Of a stretch of DNA of 64,000 nt, positions 46,982 through 59,550 are shown in pieces. Both the position numbers and the translations under genes were made by a program. The DNA is from Larus michahellis (taxonomy: Eukaryota; Chordata; Aves; Charadriiformes; Laridae): contig NC_133901.1 of assembly GCF_964199755.1 (NCBI RefSeq), positions 11,423,556-11,487,555 on the forward strand. Direction: 5' to 3'. Each line of letters starts with the position of its first letter. The stretch's first letter is position 1. Below the pieces are notes generated by a model. That model worked only from the letters and a program-made list of their open reading frames with translations. It was not told the DNA's origin and made no database searches.

Positions 46982-48027
46982 TGCCGGCGGGCGGAGGGGT
47001 GCTGCGCGTTTTGCTGTTGCGTCCGGCAGGGGGGCAGGTGCGGGTGTGGTTGCGGCAGGCGTGTGGGGCTGCGGGGCGCGTGGGAGGCTTGTGGAGGTTT
47101 TTTGGGCTGTTGTAGGCTTTTGCCGGCAGGCGGGGGGGTGTTGAGTGTTTTGGTGTTGCGAGTGGGGTGTTGCGGCAGGCGGGTGGGTGTGTGGGGCTGG
47201 AGGGCGCGGGGCGTGTGGGAGTGGTGTGTAAGTATTTTGGGGGGCTGTGTTGGGGCAGGTGCGGGTGTAGTTGCAGCAGGCGGGCGGGTGTGTGGGGCAT
47301 GTGGGAGGCTTGTGGAGGCTTTTTGGGCTGTTGGGTGCTGTAGGCTTTTGGCGGCGGGCGGAGGGGTGTTGAGCGTTTTGGTGTTGCGGGTGGGGGGTTG
47401 TGTCGGGGGGGCAGGTGCGTGTGTGGTTGCGGCAGGCGGGCGGGTGTGTGGGGCTGCAGGGCGTGTGGAGGGGTGTGTAGGTCTTTTGGGGTGTTGAGTG
47501 CTGTACGATTTTGGCGTCGGGCGGAGGGGGTTTCGAGCATTGTGGTGTTACGAGAGGGGTGTTGCGGCAGGCGGGTGGGTGTGTGGGGCTGGAGGGCGCG
47601 GGGCGTGTGGGAGTGGTGTGTAAGTATTTTGGGGGGCTGTGTTGGGGCAGGTGCGGGTGTAGTTGCGGCAGGCGGGCGGGTGTGTGGGGCTGTAGGGCGT
47701 GTGCGGTGCGTGAGTGTGGTGTAAGTACTTAGTGGTGTTGTGTGTGGGGTGTTGTGTTGTGTGAGGTGCGTGTGTTGTTGGGTGAGGCGTGTGTGTGTGT
47801 GTGTGTAGGGCAGGGTGCGTGTGGTGAGGGGTGTGTATTTTTTGCGGGGTGTTGCGTGTGGGGTGTTGTTTTGTGTGAGGTGTGTTGTGGGTAGGTGCGT
47901 GTGTTGTGCGTGTGTTTGTGTGTGTGTGTGTGGTGTGAGGCGTTGTTGTGGGCGTGGGGGTGTGTGTGAGTGCGGGAGGGCGGTGTGGGCGGTGGGTGTG
48001 GAGAGGGCTGTTGTGGGGCAGAGGGGT
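46982..48027 (+). repeat. Shortened type II spacer (1167-bp unit)
   Basis: Has the type II markers (GTTGCAGCAGG, GTTACGAGAGGGG) but is 237 bp shorter than the 1404-bp type II unit. The duplicated GTAGGCTTTTGCCGGCAGG subrepeat pair is single, and 8 bp are missing at GGCAGGCGTGTGGGGC near 47053. Confidence 0.88.
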
Positions 48028-48148
48028 GCCTACGGCCATACCACCCTGAGAACGCCCGATCTCGTCTGATTTCGGAAGCTAAGCAGGGTCGGGCCCGGTT
48101 AGTACTTGGATGGGAGAGCGCCTGGGAATAGCGGGTGCTGTAGGCTTT
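48028..48148 (+). rRNA. 5S rRNA copy 26
   Basis: Same allele as copies 2, 5 and 7 (T44). Type I spacer. First member of a third I-II dimer. Confidence 0.95.
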
Positions 48149-49292
48149 TGCCGGCGGGCGGAGGGGTGCTGCGCGTTTTGCTGTTGCGTCCGGCAGAGGG
48201 GCAGGTGCGGGTGTGGTTGCGGCAGGCGGGTGGTTGTGTGGGGCTGCGGGGCGCGTGGGAGGCTTGTGGAGGTTTTTTGGGCTGTTGTAGGCTTTTGCCG
48301 GCAGGCGGGGGGGTGTTGAGTGTTTTGGTGTTGCGAGTGGGGTGTTGCGGCAGGCGGGTGGGTGTGTGGGGCTGGAGGGCGCGGGGCGTGTGGGAGTGGT
48401 GTGTAAGTATTTTGGGGGGCTGTGTTGGGGCAGGTGCGGGTGTAGTTGCGGCAGGCGGGCGGGTGTGTGGGGCTGCGGGCCGTGTGGCAGGGGTGTGGAG
48501 GTTTTCTGGAGTGTTGCGCGTGGCATGTTGGGTGCTGTAGGCTTTTGGCGGCGGGCGGAGGGGTGTTGAGCGTTTTGGTGTTGCGGGTGGGGGGTTGTGT
48601 CGGGGGGGCAGGTGCGTGTGTGGTTGCGGCAGGCGGGTGGGTGTGTGGGGCTGCAGGGCACGTGGGAGGCTTGTGGAGGTTTTTTGGGTTGTTGGGTGCT
48701 GTAGGTTTTTGCCGGCAGGCGGGGGGGCGTTGAGTGTTTTGGTGTTGCGAGTGGGGTGTTGCGGCAGGCGGGTGGGTGTGCGGGGCTGCGGGGCGTGTAG
48801 CAGGGGTGTGGAGGTCTTTTGGGGTGTTGGGTGCTGTATGATTTTGGCGTCGGGCGGAGCGTCTGGCGAGCGTTGTGGTGTTGCGAGTGGGGTATTGTGG
48901 CAGGCGTCGGGGCAGGTGCGTGTGTTGTTGCGGGAGGAGGGAGGGTGTGTGGGGCTGTAGGGCGTGTGCGGTGCGTGAGTGTGGTGTAAGTACTTAGTGG
49001 TGTTGTGTGTGGGGTGTTGTGTTGTGTGAGGTGCGTGTGTTGTTGGGTGAGGCGTGTGTGTGTGTGTGTGTAGGGCAGGGTGCGTGTGGTGAGGGGTGTG
49101 TATTTTTTGCGGGGTGTTGCGTGTGGGGTGTTGTTTTGTGTGAGGTGTGTTGTGGGTAGGTGCGTGTGTTGTGCGTGTGTTTGTGTGTGTGTGTGTGGTG
49201 TGAGGCGTTGTTGTGGGCGTGGGGGTGTGTGTGAGTGCGGGAGGGCGGTGTGGGCGGTGGGTGTGGAGAGGGCTGTTGTGGGGCAGAGGGGT

Positions 49293-49413
49293 GCCTACAG
49301 CCATACCACCCTGAGAACGCCCGATCTCGTCTGATCTCGGAAGCTAAGCAGGGTCGGGCCCGGTTAGTACTTGGATGGGAGAGCGCCTGGGAATAGCGGG
49401 TGCTGTAGGCTTT
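49293..49413 (+). rRNA. 5S rRNA copy 27
   Basis: A7 only; otherwise the reference (G70, G104). Its type II spacer (49414-50696) is nearly the same as those after copies 4 and 6, yet the gene lacks their A70 and C104. Confidence 0.94.
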
Positions 49414-50696
49414 TGCCGGCGGGCGGAGGGGTGCTGCGCGTTTTGCTGTTGCGTCCGGCAGGGGGGCAGGTGCGGGTGTGGTTGCGGCAGGCGGGTGGGC
49501 GTGTGGGTCTGCGGGGCGCGTGGGAGGGTTGTGGAGGTTTTTTGGGCTGTTGTAGGCTTTTGCCGGCAGGCGGGGGGGTGTTGAGTGTTTTGGTGTTGCG
49601 AGTGGGGTGTTGCGGCAGGCGGGTGGGTGTGTGGGGCTGGAGGGCGCGGGGCGTGTGGGAGTGGTGTGTAAGTATTTTGGGGGGCTGTGTTGGGGCAGGT
49701 GCGTGTGTGCTTGCGGCAGGCGGGTGGGTGTGTGGGGCTGCGGGGCGCATGGCAGGCTTGTGGAGGTTTTTTGGGCTGTTGTAGGCTTTTGCCGGCAGGC
49801 GGGGGGGTGTTGAGTGTTTTGGTGTTGCGAGTGGGGTGTTGCGGCAGGCGGGTGGGTGTGTGGGGCTGGAGGGCGCGGGGCGTGTGGGAGTGGTGTGTAA
49901 GTATTTTGGGGGGCTGTGTTGGGGCAGGTGCGGGTGTAGTTGCAGCAGGCGGACGGGTGTGTGGGGCATGTGGGAGGCTTGTGGAGGCTTTTTGGGCTGT
50001 TGGGTGCTGTAGGCTTTTGGCGGCGGGCGGAGGGGTGTTGAGCGTTTTGGTGTTGCGGGTGGGGGGTTGTGTCGGGGGGGCAGGTGCGTGTGTGGTTGCG
50101 GCAGGCGGGCGGGTGTGTGGGGCTGCAGGGCGTGTGGAGGGGTGTGTAGGTCTTTTGGGGTGTTGAGTGCTGTACGATTTTGGCGTCGGGCGGAGGGGGT
50201 TTCGAGCATTGTGGTGTTACGAGAGGGGTGTTGCGGCAGGCGGGTGGGTGTGTGGGGCTGGAGGGCGCGGGGCGTGTGGGAGTGGTGTGTAAGTATTTTG
50301 GGGGGCTGTGTTGGGGCAGGTGCGGGTGTAGTTGCGGCAGGCGGGCGGGTGTGTGGGGCTGTAGGGCGTGTGCGGTGCGTGAGTGTGGTGTAAGTACTTA
50401 GTGGTGTTGTGTGTGGGGTGTTGTGTTGTGTGAGGTGCGTGTGTTGTTGGGTGAGGCGTGTGTGTGTGTGTGTGTAGGGCAGGGTGCGTGTGGTGAGGGG
50501 TGTGTATTTTTTGCGGGGTGTTGCGTGTGGGGTGTTGTTTTGTGTGAGGTGTGTTGTGGGTAGGTGCGTGTGTTGTGCGTGTGTTTGTGTGTGTGTGTGT
50601 GGTGTGAGGCGTTGTTGTGGGCGTGGGGGTGTGTGTGAGTGCGGGAGGGCGGTGTGGGCGGTGGGTGTGGAGAGGGCTGTTGTGGGGCAGAGGGGT

Positions 50697-50817
50697 GCCT
50701 ACGGCCATACCACCCTGAGAACGCCCGATCTCGTCTGATCTTGGAAGCTAAGCAGGGTCGGGCCCGGTTAGTACTTGGATGGGAGAGCGCCTGGGAATAG
50801 CGGGTGCTGTAGGCTTT
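50697..50817 (+). rRNA. 5S rRNA copy 28
   Basis: A5, G7 and T46 (GATCTTGGAAG), a private change near the start of box A. First unit of tetramer H3. Confidence 0.92.
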
Positions 50818-51960
50818 TGCCGGCGGGCGGAGGGGTGCTGCGCGTTTTGCTGTTGCGTCCGGCAGAGGGGCAGGTGCGGGTGTGGTTGCGGCAGGCGGGT
50901 GGGCGTGTGGGTCTGCGGGGCGCGTGGGAGGCTTGTGGAGGTTTTTTGGGCTGTTGTAGGCTTTTGCCGGCAGGCGGGGGGGTGTTGAGTGTTTTGGTGT
51001 TGCGAGTGGGGTGTTGCGGCAGGCGGGTGGGTGTGTGGGGCTGGAGGGCGCGGGGCGTGTGGGAGTGGTGTGTAAGTATTTTGGGGGGCTGTGTTGGGGC
51101 AGGTGCGGGTGTAGTTGCGGCAGGCGGGCGGGTGTGTGGGGCTGCGGGCCGTGTGGCAGGGGTGTGGAGGTTTTCTGGAGTGTTGCGCGTGGCATGTTGG
51201 GTGCTGTAGGCTTTTGGCGGCGGGCGGAGGGGTGTTGAGCGTTTTGGTGTTGCGGGTGGGGGGTTGTGTCGGGGGGGCAGGTGCGTGTGTGGTTGCGGCA
51301 GGCGGGTGGGTGTGTGGGGCTGCAGGGCACGTGGGAGGCTTGTGGAGGTTTTTTGGGTTGTTGGGTGCTGTAGGCTTTTGCCGGCAGGCGGGGGGGCGTT
51401 GAGTGTTTTGGTGTTGCAAGTGGGGTGTTGCGGCAGGCGGGTGGGTGTGCGGGGCTGCGAGGCGTGTAGCAGGGGTGTGGAGGTCTTTTGGGGTGTTGGG
51501 TGCTGTATGATTTTGGCGTCGGGCGGAGCGTCTGGCGAGCGTTGTGGTGTTGCGAGTGGGGTATTGTGGCAGGCGTCGGGGCAGGTGCGTGTGTTGTTGC
51601 GGGAGGAGGGAGGGTGTGTGGGGCTGTAGGGCGTGTGCGGTGCGTGAGTGTGGTGTAAGTACTTAGTGGTGTTGTGTGTGGGGTGTTGTGTTGTGTGAGG
51701 TGCGATGTTGTTGGGTGAGGCGTGTGTGTGTGTGTGTGTAGGGCAGGGTGCGTGTGGTGAGGGGTGTGTATTTTTTGCGGGGTGTTGCGTGTGGGGTGTT
51801 GTTTTGTGTGAGGTGTGTTGTGGGTAGGTGCGTGTGTTGTGCGTGTGTTTGTGTGTGTGTGTGTGGTGTGAGGCGTTGTTGTGGGCGTGGGGGTGTGTGT
51901 GAGTGCGGGAGGGCGGTGTGGGCGGTGGGTGTGGAGAGGGCTGTTGTGGGGCAGAGGGGT

Positions 51961-52081
51961 GCCTGCGGCCATACCACCCTGAGAACGCCCGATCTCGTCT
52001 GATCTCGGAAGCTAAGCAGGGTCGGGCCCGGTTAGTACTTGTATGGGCGAGCGCCTGGGAATAGCGGATGCTGTAGGCTTT
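51961..52081 (+). rRNA. 5S rRNA copy 29
   Basis: G5, T82, C88 and A108 (AGCGGATGCTG). A108 is private and would disturb the helix V pair with C67. Confidence 0.9.
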
Positions 52082-53225
52082 TGCCGGCGGGCGGAGGGGT
52101 GCTGCGCGTTTTGCTGTTGCGTCCGGCAGGGGGGCAGGTGCGGGTGTGGTTGCGGCAGGCGGGTGGGCGTGTGGGGCTGCGGGGCGCGTGGGAGGGTTGT
52201 GGAGGTTTTTTGGGCTGTTGTAGGCTTTTGCCGGCAGGCGGGGGGGTGTTGAGTGTTTTGGTGTTGCGAGTGGGGTGTTGCGGCAGGCGGGTGGGTGTGT
52301 GGGGCTGGAGGGCGCGGGGCGTGTGGGAGTGGTGTGTAAGTATTTTGGGGGGCTGTGTTGGGGCAGGTGCGGGTGTAGTTGCGGCAGGCGGGCGGGTGTG
52401 TGGGGCTGCGGGCCGTGTGGCAGGGGTGTGGAGGTTTTCTGGAGTGTTGCGCGTGGCATGTTGGGTGCTGTAGGCTTTTGGCGGCGGGTGGAGGGGTGTT
52501 GAGCGTTTTGGTGTTGCGGGTGGGGGGTTGTGTCGGGGGGGCAGGTGCGTGTGTGGTTGCGGCAGGCGGGTGGGTGTGTGGGGCTGCAGGGCACGTGGGA
52601 GGCTTGTGGAGGTTTTTTGGGTTGTTGGGTGCTGTAGGCTTTTGCCGGCAGGCGGGGGGGCGTTGAGTGTTTTGGTGTTGCGAGTGGGGTGTTGCGGCAG
52701 GCGGGTGGGTGTGCGGGGCTGCGGGGCGTGTAGCAGGGGTGTGGAGGTCTTTTGGGGTGTTGGGTGCTGTATGATTTTGGCGTCGGGCGGAGCGTCTGGC
52801 GAGCGTTGTGGTGTTGCGAGTGGGGTATTGTGGCAGGCGTCGGGGCAGGTGCGTGTGTTGTTGCGGGAGGAGGGAGGGTGTGTGGGGCTGTAGGGCGTGT
52901 GCGGTGCGTGAGTGTGGTGTAAGTACTTAGTGGTGTTGTGTGTGGGGTGTTGTGTTGTGTGAGGTGCGTGTGTTGTTGGGTGAGGCGTGTGTGTGTGTGT
53001 GTGTAGGACAGGGTGCGTGTGGTGAGGGGTGTGTATTTTTTGCGGGGTGTTGCGTGTGGGGTGTTGTTTTGTGTGAGGTGTGTTGTGGGTAGGTGCGTGT
53101 GTTGTGCGTGTGTTTGTGTGTGTGTGTGTGGTGTGAGGCGTTGTTGTGGGCGTGGGGGTGTGTGTGAGTGCGGGAGGGCGGTGTGGGCGGTGGGTGTGGA
53201 GAGGGCTGTTGTGGGGCAGAGGGGT

Positions 53226-53346
53226 GCCTGCGGCCATACCACCCTGAGAACGCCCGATCTCGTCTGATCTCGGAAGCTAAGCAGGGTCGGGCCCGGTTAG
53301 TACTTGGATGGGAGAGCGCCTGGGAATAGCGGGTGCTGTAGGCTTT
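53226..53346 (+). rRNA. 5S rRNA copy 30
   Basis: Identical to copy 10 (G5). Unit c of tetramer H3. Confidence 0.95.
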
Positions 53347-54490
53347 TGCCGGCGGGCGGAGGGGTGCTGCGCGTTTTGCTGTTGCGTCCGGCAGAGGGGC
53401 AGGTGCGGGTGTGGTTGCGGCAGGCGGGTGGTTGTGTGGGGCTGCGGGGCGCGTGGGAGGCTTGTGGAGGTTTTTTGGGCTGTTGTAGGCTTTTGCCGGC
53501 AGGCGGGGGGGTGTTGAGTGTTTTGGTGTTGCGAGTGGGGTGTTGCGGCAGGCGGGTGGGTGTGTGGGGCTGGAGGGCGCGGGGCGTGTGGGAGTGGTGT
53601 GTAAGTATTTTGGGGGGCTGTGTTGGGGCAGGTGCGGGTGTAGTTGCGGCAGGCGGGCGGGTGTGTGGGGCTGCGGGCCGTGTGGCAGGGGTGTGGAGGT
53701 TTTCTGGAGTGTTGCGCGTGGCATGTTGGGTGCTGTAGGCTTTTGGCGGCGGGCGGAGGGGTGTTGAGCGTTTTGGTGTTGCGGGTGGGGGGTTGTGTCG
53801 GGGGGGCAGGTGCGTGTGTGGTTGCGGCAGGCGGGTGGGTGTGTGGGGCTGCAGGGCACGTGGGAGGCTTGTGGAGGTTTTTTGGGTTGTTGGGTGCTGT
53901 AGGCTTTTGCCGGCAGGCGGGGGGGCGTTGAGTGTTTTGGTGTTGCGAGTGGGGTGTTGCGGCAGGCGGGTGGGTGTGCGGGGCTGCGGGGCGTGTAGCA
54001 GGGGTGTGGAGGTCTTTTGGGGTGTTGGGTGCTGTATGATTTTGGCGTCGGGCGGAGCGTCTGGCGAGCGTTGTGGTGTTGCGAGTGGGGTATTGTGGCA
54101 GGCGTCGGGGCAGGTGCGTGTGTTGTTGCGGGAGGAGGGAGGGTGTGTGGGGCTGTAGGGCGTGTGCGGTGCGTGAGTGTGGTGTAAGTACTTAGTGGTG
54201 TTGTGTGTGGGGTGTTGTGTTGTGTGAGGTGCGTGTGTTGTTGGGTGAGGCGTGTGTGTGTGTGTGTGTAGGGCAGGGTGCGTGTGGTGAGGGGTGTGTA
54301 TTTTTTGCGGGGTGTTGCGTGTGGGGTGTTGTTTTGTGTGAGGTGTGTTGTGGGTAGGTGCGTGTGTTGTGCGTGTGTTTGTGTGTGTGTGTGTGGTGTG
54401 AGGCGTTGTTGTGGGCGTGGGGGTGTGTGTGAGTGCGGGAGGGCGGTGTGGGCGGTGGGTGTGGAGAGGGCTGTTGTGGGGCAGAGGGGT

Positions 54491-54611
54491 GCCTGCGGCC
54501 ATACCACCCTGAGAACGCCCGATCTCATCTGATCTCGGAAGCTAAGCAGGGTCGGGCCCGGTTAGTACTTGGATGGGCGAGCGCCTGGGAATAGCGGGTG
54601 CTGTAGGCTTT
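54491..54611 (+). rRNA. 5S rRNA copy 31
   Basis: G5, A37, C88; same allele as copies 15 and 37. Private spacer changes: TTTTCCCGGCAGG near 54760 and GCAGGTGTGGG near 54896. Confidence 0.94.
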
Positions 54612-55755
54612 TGCCGGCGGGCGGAGGGGTGCTGCGCGTTTTGCTGTTGCGTCCGGCAGGGGGGCAGGTGCGGGTGTGGTTGCGGCAGGCGGGTGGGCGT
54701 GTGGGGCTGCGGGGCGCGTGGGAGGGTTGTGGAGGTTTTTTGGGCTGTTGTAGGCTTTTCCCGGCAGGCGGGGGGGTGTTGAGTGTTTTGGTGTTGCGAG
54801 TGGGGTGTTGCGGCAGGCGGGTGGGTGTGTGGGGCTGGAGGGCGCGGGGCGTGTGGGAGTGGTGTGTAAGTATTTTGGGGGGCTGTGTTGGGGCAGGTGT
54901 GGGTGTAGTTGCGGCAGGCGGGCGGGTGTGTGGGGCTGCGGGCCGTGTGGCAGGGGTGTGGAGGTTTTCTGGAGTGTTGCGCGTGGCATGTTGGGTGCTG
55001 TAGGCTTTTGGCGGCGGGCGGAGGGGTGTTGAGCGTTTTGGTGTTGCGGGTGGGGGGTTGTGTCGGGGGGGCAGGTGCGTGTGTGGTTGCGGCAGGCGGG
55101 TGGGTGTGTGGGGCTGCAGGGCACGTGGGAGGCTTGTGGAGGTTTTTTGGGTTGTTGGGTGCTGTAGGCTTTTGCCGGCAGGCGGGGGGGCGTTGAGTGT
55201 TTTGGTGTTGCGAGTGGGGTGTTGCGGCAGGCGGGTGGGTGTGCGGGGCTGCGGGGCGTGTAGCAGGGGTGTGGAGGTCTTTTGGGGTGTTGGGTGCTGT
55301 ATGATTTTGGCGTCGGGCGGAGCGTCTGGCGAGCGTTGTGGTGTTGCGAGTGGGGTATTGTGGCAGGCGTCGGGGCAGGTGCGTGTGTTGTTGCGGGAGG
55401 AGGGAGGGTGTGTGGGGCTGTAGGGCGTGTGCGGTGCGTGAGTGTGGTGTAAGTACTTAGTGGTGTTGTGTGTGGGGTGTTGTGTTGTGTGAGGTGCGTG
55501 TGTTGTTGGGTGAGGCGTGTGTGTGTGTGTGTGTAGGGCAGGGTGCGTGTGGTGAGGGGTGTGTATTTTTTGCGGGGTGTTGCGTGTGGGGTGTTGTTTT
55601 GTGTGAGGTGTGTTGTGGGTAGGTGCGTGTGTTGTGCGTGTGTTTGTGTGTGTGTGTGTGGTGTGAGGCGTTGTTGTGGGCGTGGGGGTGTGTGTGAGTG
55701 CGGGAGGGCGGTGTGGGCGGTGGGTGTGGAGAGGGCTGTTGTGGGGCAGAGGGGT

Positions 55756-55876
55756 GCCTGCGGCCATACCACCCTGAGAACGCCCGATCTCGTCTGATCT
55801 CGGAAGCTAAGCAGGGTCGGGCCCGGTTAGTACTTGGATGGGAGAGCGCCTGGGAATAGCGGGTGCTGTAGGCTTT
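55756..55876 (+). rRNA. 5S rRNA copy 32
   Basis: Identical to copy 10 (G5), with the GTGGTTGTG spacer variant. Lies between tetramers H3 and H4. Confidence 0.95.
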
Positions 55877-57020
55877 TGCCGGCGGGCGGAGGGGTGCTGC
55901 GCGTTTTGCTGTTGCGTCCGGCAGAGGGGCAGGTGCGGGTGTGGTTGCGGCAGGCGGGTGGTTGTGTGGGGCTGCGGGGCGCGTGGGAGGCTTGTGGAGG
56001 TTTTTTGGGCTGTTGTAGGCTTTTGCCGGCAGGCGGGGGGGTGTTGAGTGTTTTGGTGTTGCGAGTGGGGTGTTGCGGCAGGCGGGTGGGTGTGTGGGGC
56101 TGGAGGGCGCGGGGCGTGTGGGAGTGGTGTGTAAGTATTTTGGGGGGCTGTGTTGGGGCAGGTGCGGGTGTAGTTGCGGCAGGCGGGCGGGTGTGTGGGG
56201 CTGCGGGCCGTGTGGCAGGGGTGTGGAGGTTTTCTGGAGTGTTGCGCGTGGCATGTTGGGTGCTGTAGGCTTTTGGCGGCGGGCGGAGGGGTGTTGAGCG
56301 TTTTGGTGTTGCGGGTGGGGGGTTGTGTCGGGGGGGCAGGTGCGTGTGTGGTTGCGGCAGGCGGGTGGGTGTGTGGGGCTGCAGGGCACGTGGGAGGCTT
56401 GTGGAGGTTTTTTGGGTTGTTGGGTGCTGTAGGCTTTTGCCGGCAGGCGGGGGGGCGTTGAGTGTTTTGGTGTTGCGAGTGGGGTGTTGCGGCAGGCGGG
56501 TGGGTGTGCGGGGCTGCGGGGCGTGTAGCAGGGGTGTGGAGGTCTTTTGGGGTGTTGGGTGCTGTATGATTTTGGCGTCGGGCGGAGCGTCTGGCGAGCG
56601 TTGTGGTGTTGCGAGTGGGGTATTGTGGCAGGCGTCGGGGCAGGTGCGTGTGTTGTTGCGGGAGGAGGGAGGGTGTGTGGGGCTGTAGGGCGTGTGCGGT
56701 GCGTGAGTGTGGTGTAAGTACTTAGTGGTGTTGTGTGTGGGGTGTTGTGTTGTGTGAGGTGCGTGTGTTGTTGGGTGAGGCGTGTGTGTGTGTGTGTGTA
56801 GGGCAGGGTGCGTGTGGTGAGGGGTGTGTATTTTTTGCGGGGTGTTGCGTGTGGGGTGTTGTTTTGTGTGAGGTGTGTTGTGGGTAGGTGCGTGTGTTGT
56901 GCGTGTGTTTGTGTGTGTGTGTGTGGTGTGAGGCGTTGTTGTGGGCGTGGGGGTGTGTGTGAGTGCGGGAGGGCGGTGTGGGCGGTGGGTGTGGAGAGGG
57001 CTGTTGTGGGGCAGAGGGGT

Positions 57021-57141
57021 GCCTGCGGCCATACCACCCTGAGAACGCCCGATCTCGTCTGATCTCGGAAGCTAAGCAGGGTCGGGCCCGGTTAGTACTT
57101 GGATGGGCGAGCGCCTGGGAATAGCGGGTGCTGTAGGCTTT
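57021..57141 (+). rRNA. 5S rRNA copy 33
   Basis: G5, C88. Its spacer has GGCGTTGGGCGG at 57844, shared only with the spacer of copy 11. Confidence 0.94.
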
Positions 57142-58285
57142 TGCCGGCGGGCGGAGGGGTGCTGCGCGTTTTGCTGTTGCGTCCGGCAGGGGGGCAGGTG
57201 CGGGTGTGGTTGCGGCAGGCGGGTGGGCGTGTGGGGCTGCGGGGCGCGTGGGAGGGTTGTGGAGGTTTTTTGGGCTGTTGTAGGCTTTTGCCGGCAGGCG
57301 GGGGGGTGTTGAGTGTTTTGGTGTTGCGAGTGGGGTGTTGCGGCAGGCGGGTGGGTGTGTGGGGCTGGAGGGCGCGGGGCGTGTGGGAGTGGTGTGTAAG
57401 TATTTTGGGGGGCTGTGTTGGGGCAGGTGCGGGTGTAGTTGCGGCAGGCGGGCGGGTGTGTGGGGCTGCGGGCCGTGTGGCAGGGGTGTGGAGGTTTTCT
57501 GGAGTGTTGCGCGTGGCATGTTGGGTGCTGTAGGCTTTTGGCGGCGGGCGGAGGGGTGTTGAGCGTTTTGGTGTTGCAGGTGGGGGGTTGTGTCGGGGGG
57601 GCAGGTGCGTGTGTGGTTGCGGCAGGCGGGTGGGTGTGTGGGGCTGCAGGGCACGTGGGAGGCTTGTGGAGGTTTTTTGGGTTGTTGGGTGCTGTAGGTT
57701 TTTGCCGGCAGGCGGGGGGGCGTTGAGTGTTTTGGTGTTGCGAGTGGGGTGTTGCGGCAGGCGGGTGGGTGTGCGGGGCTGCGGGGCGTGTAGCAGGGGT
57801 GTGGAGGTCTTTTGGGGTGTTGGGTGCTGTATGATTTTGGCGTTGGGCGGAGCGTCTGGCGAGCGTTGTGGTGTTGCGAGTGGGGTATTGTGGCAGGCGT
57901 CGGGGCAGGTGCGTGTGTTGTTGCGGGAGGAGGGAGGGTGTGTGGGGCTGTAGGGCGTGTGCGGTGCGTGAGTGTGGTGTAAGTACTTAGTGGTGTTGTG
58001 TGTGGGGTGTTGTGTTGTGTGAGGTGCGTGTGTTGTTGGGTGAGGCGTGTGTGTGTGTGTGTGTAGGGCAGGGTGCGTGTGGTGAGGGGTGTGTATTTTT
58101 TGCGGGGTGTTGCGTGTGGGGTGTTGTTTTGTGTGAGGTGTGTTGTGGGTAGGTGCGTGTGTTGTGCGTGTGTTTGTGTGTGTGTGTGTGGTGTGAGGCG
58201 TTGTTGTGGGCGTGGGGGTGTGTGTGAGTGCGGGAGGGCGGTGTGGGCGGTGGGTGTGGAGAGGGCTGTTGTGGGGCAGAGGGGT

Positions 58286-58406
58286 GCCTACAGCCATACC
58301 ACCCTGAGAACGCCCGATCTCGTCTGATCTCGGAAGCTAAGCAGGGTCGGGCCCAGTTAGTACTTGGATGGGAGAGCGCCTGGGAATACCGGGTGCTGTA
58401 GGCTTT
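58286..58406 (+). rRNA. 5S rRNA copy 34
   Basis: A7, A70, C104; identical to copy 12, which lies exactly 26,853 bp upstream, and to copies 4 and 6. Confidence 0.94.
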
Positions 58407-59550
58407 TGCCGGCGGGCGGAGGGGTGCTGCGCGTTTTGCTGTTGCGTCCGGCAGGGGGGCAGGTGCGGGTGTGGTTGCGGCAGGCGGGTGGGCGTGTGGG
58501 TCTGCGGGGCGCGTGGGAGGGTTGTGGAGGTTTTTTGGGCTGTTGTAGGCTTTTGCCGGCAGGCGGGGGGGTGTTGAGTGCTTTGGTGTTGCGAGTGGGG
58601 TGTTGCGGCAGGCGGGTGGGTGTGTGGGGCTGGAGGGCGCGGGGCGTGTGGGAGTGGTGTGTAAGTATTTTGGGGGGCTGTGTTGGGGCAGGTGCGGGTG
58701 TAGTTGCGGCAGGCGGGCGGGTGTGTGGGGCTGCGGGCCGTGTGGCAGGGGTGTGGAGGTTTTCTGGAGTGTTGCGCGTGGCATGTTGGGTGCTGTAGGC
58801 TTTTGGCGGCGGGCGGAGGGGTGTTGAGCGTTTTGGTGTTGCGGGTGGGGGGTTGTGTCGGGGGGGCAGGTGCGTGTGTGGTTGCGGCAGGCGGGTGGGT
58901 GTGTGGGGCTGCAGGGCACGTGGGAGGCTTGTGGAGGTTTTTTGGGTTGTTGGGTGCTGTAGGCTTTTGCCGGCAGGCAGGGGGGCGTTGAGTGTTTTGG
59001 TGTTGCAAGTGGGGTGTTGCGGCAGGCGGGTGGGTGTGCGGGGCTGCGAGGCGTGTAGCAGGGGTGTGGAGGTCTTTTGGGGTGTTGGGTGCTGTATGAT
59101 TTTGGCGTCGGGCGGAGCGTCTGGCGAGCGTTGTGGTGTTGCGAGTGGGGTATTGTGGCAGGCGTCGGGGCAGGTGCGTGTGTTGTTGCGGGAGGAGGGA
59201 GGGTGTGTGGGGCTGTAGGGCGTGTGCGGTGCGTGAGTGTGGTGTAAGTACTTAGTGGTGTTGTGTGTGGGGTGTTGTGTTGTGTGAGGTGCGTGTGTTG
59301 TTGGGTGAGGCGTGTGTGTGTGTGTGTGTAGGGCAGGGTGCGTGTGGTGAGGGGTGTGTATTTTTTGCGGGGTGTTGCGTGTGGGGTGTTGTTTTGTGTG
59401 AGGTGTGTTGTGGGTAGGTGCGTGTGTTGTGCGTGTGTTTGTGTGTGTGTGTGTGGTGTGAGGCGTTGTTGTGGGCGTGGGGGTGTGTGTGAGTGCGGGA
59501 GGGCGGTGTGGGCGGTGGGTGTGGAGAGGGCTGTTGTGGGGCAGAGGGGT

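Larger units (their letters stand above)
48028..50696 (+). repeat. Higher-order repeat: 2669-bp I-II dimer, third copy
   Basis: 1265-bp type I unit followed by 1404-bp type II unit, as at 19770-25107, but 23-28 kb away. Suggests block transfer of a dimer within the array. Confidence 0.85.
50697..55755 (+). repeat. Higher-order repeat: tetramer H3
   Basis: Same a-b-c-d marker order as H1; 5059 bp because one base is missing in the first spacer (GGTGCGATGTTG near 51702 instead of GGTGCGTGTGTTG). Confidence 0.85.
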
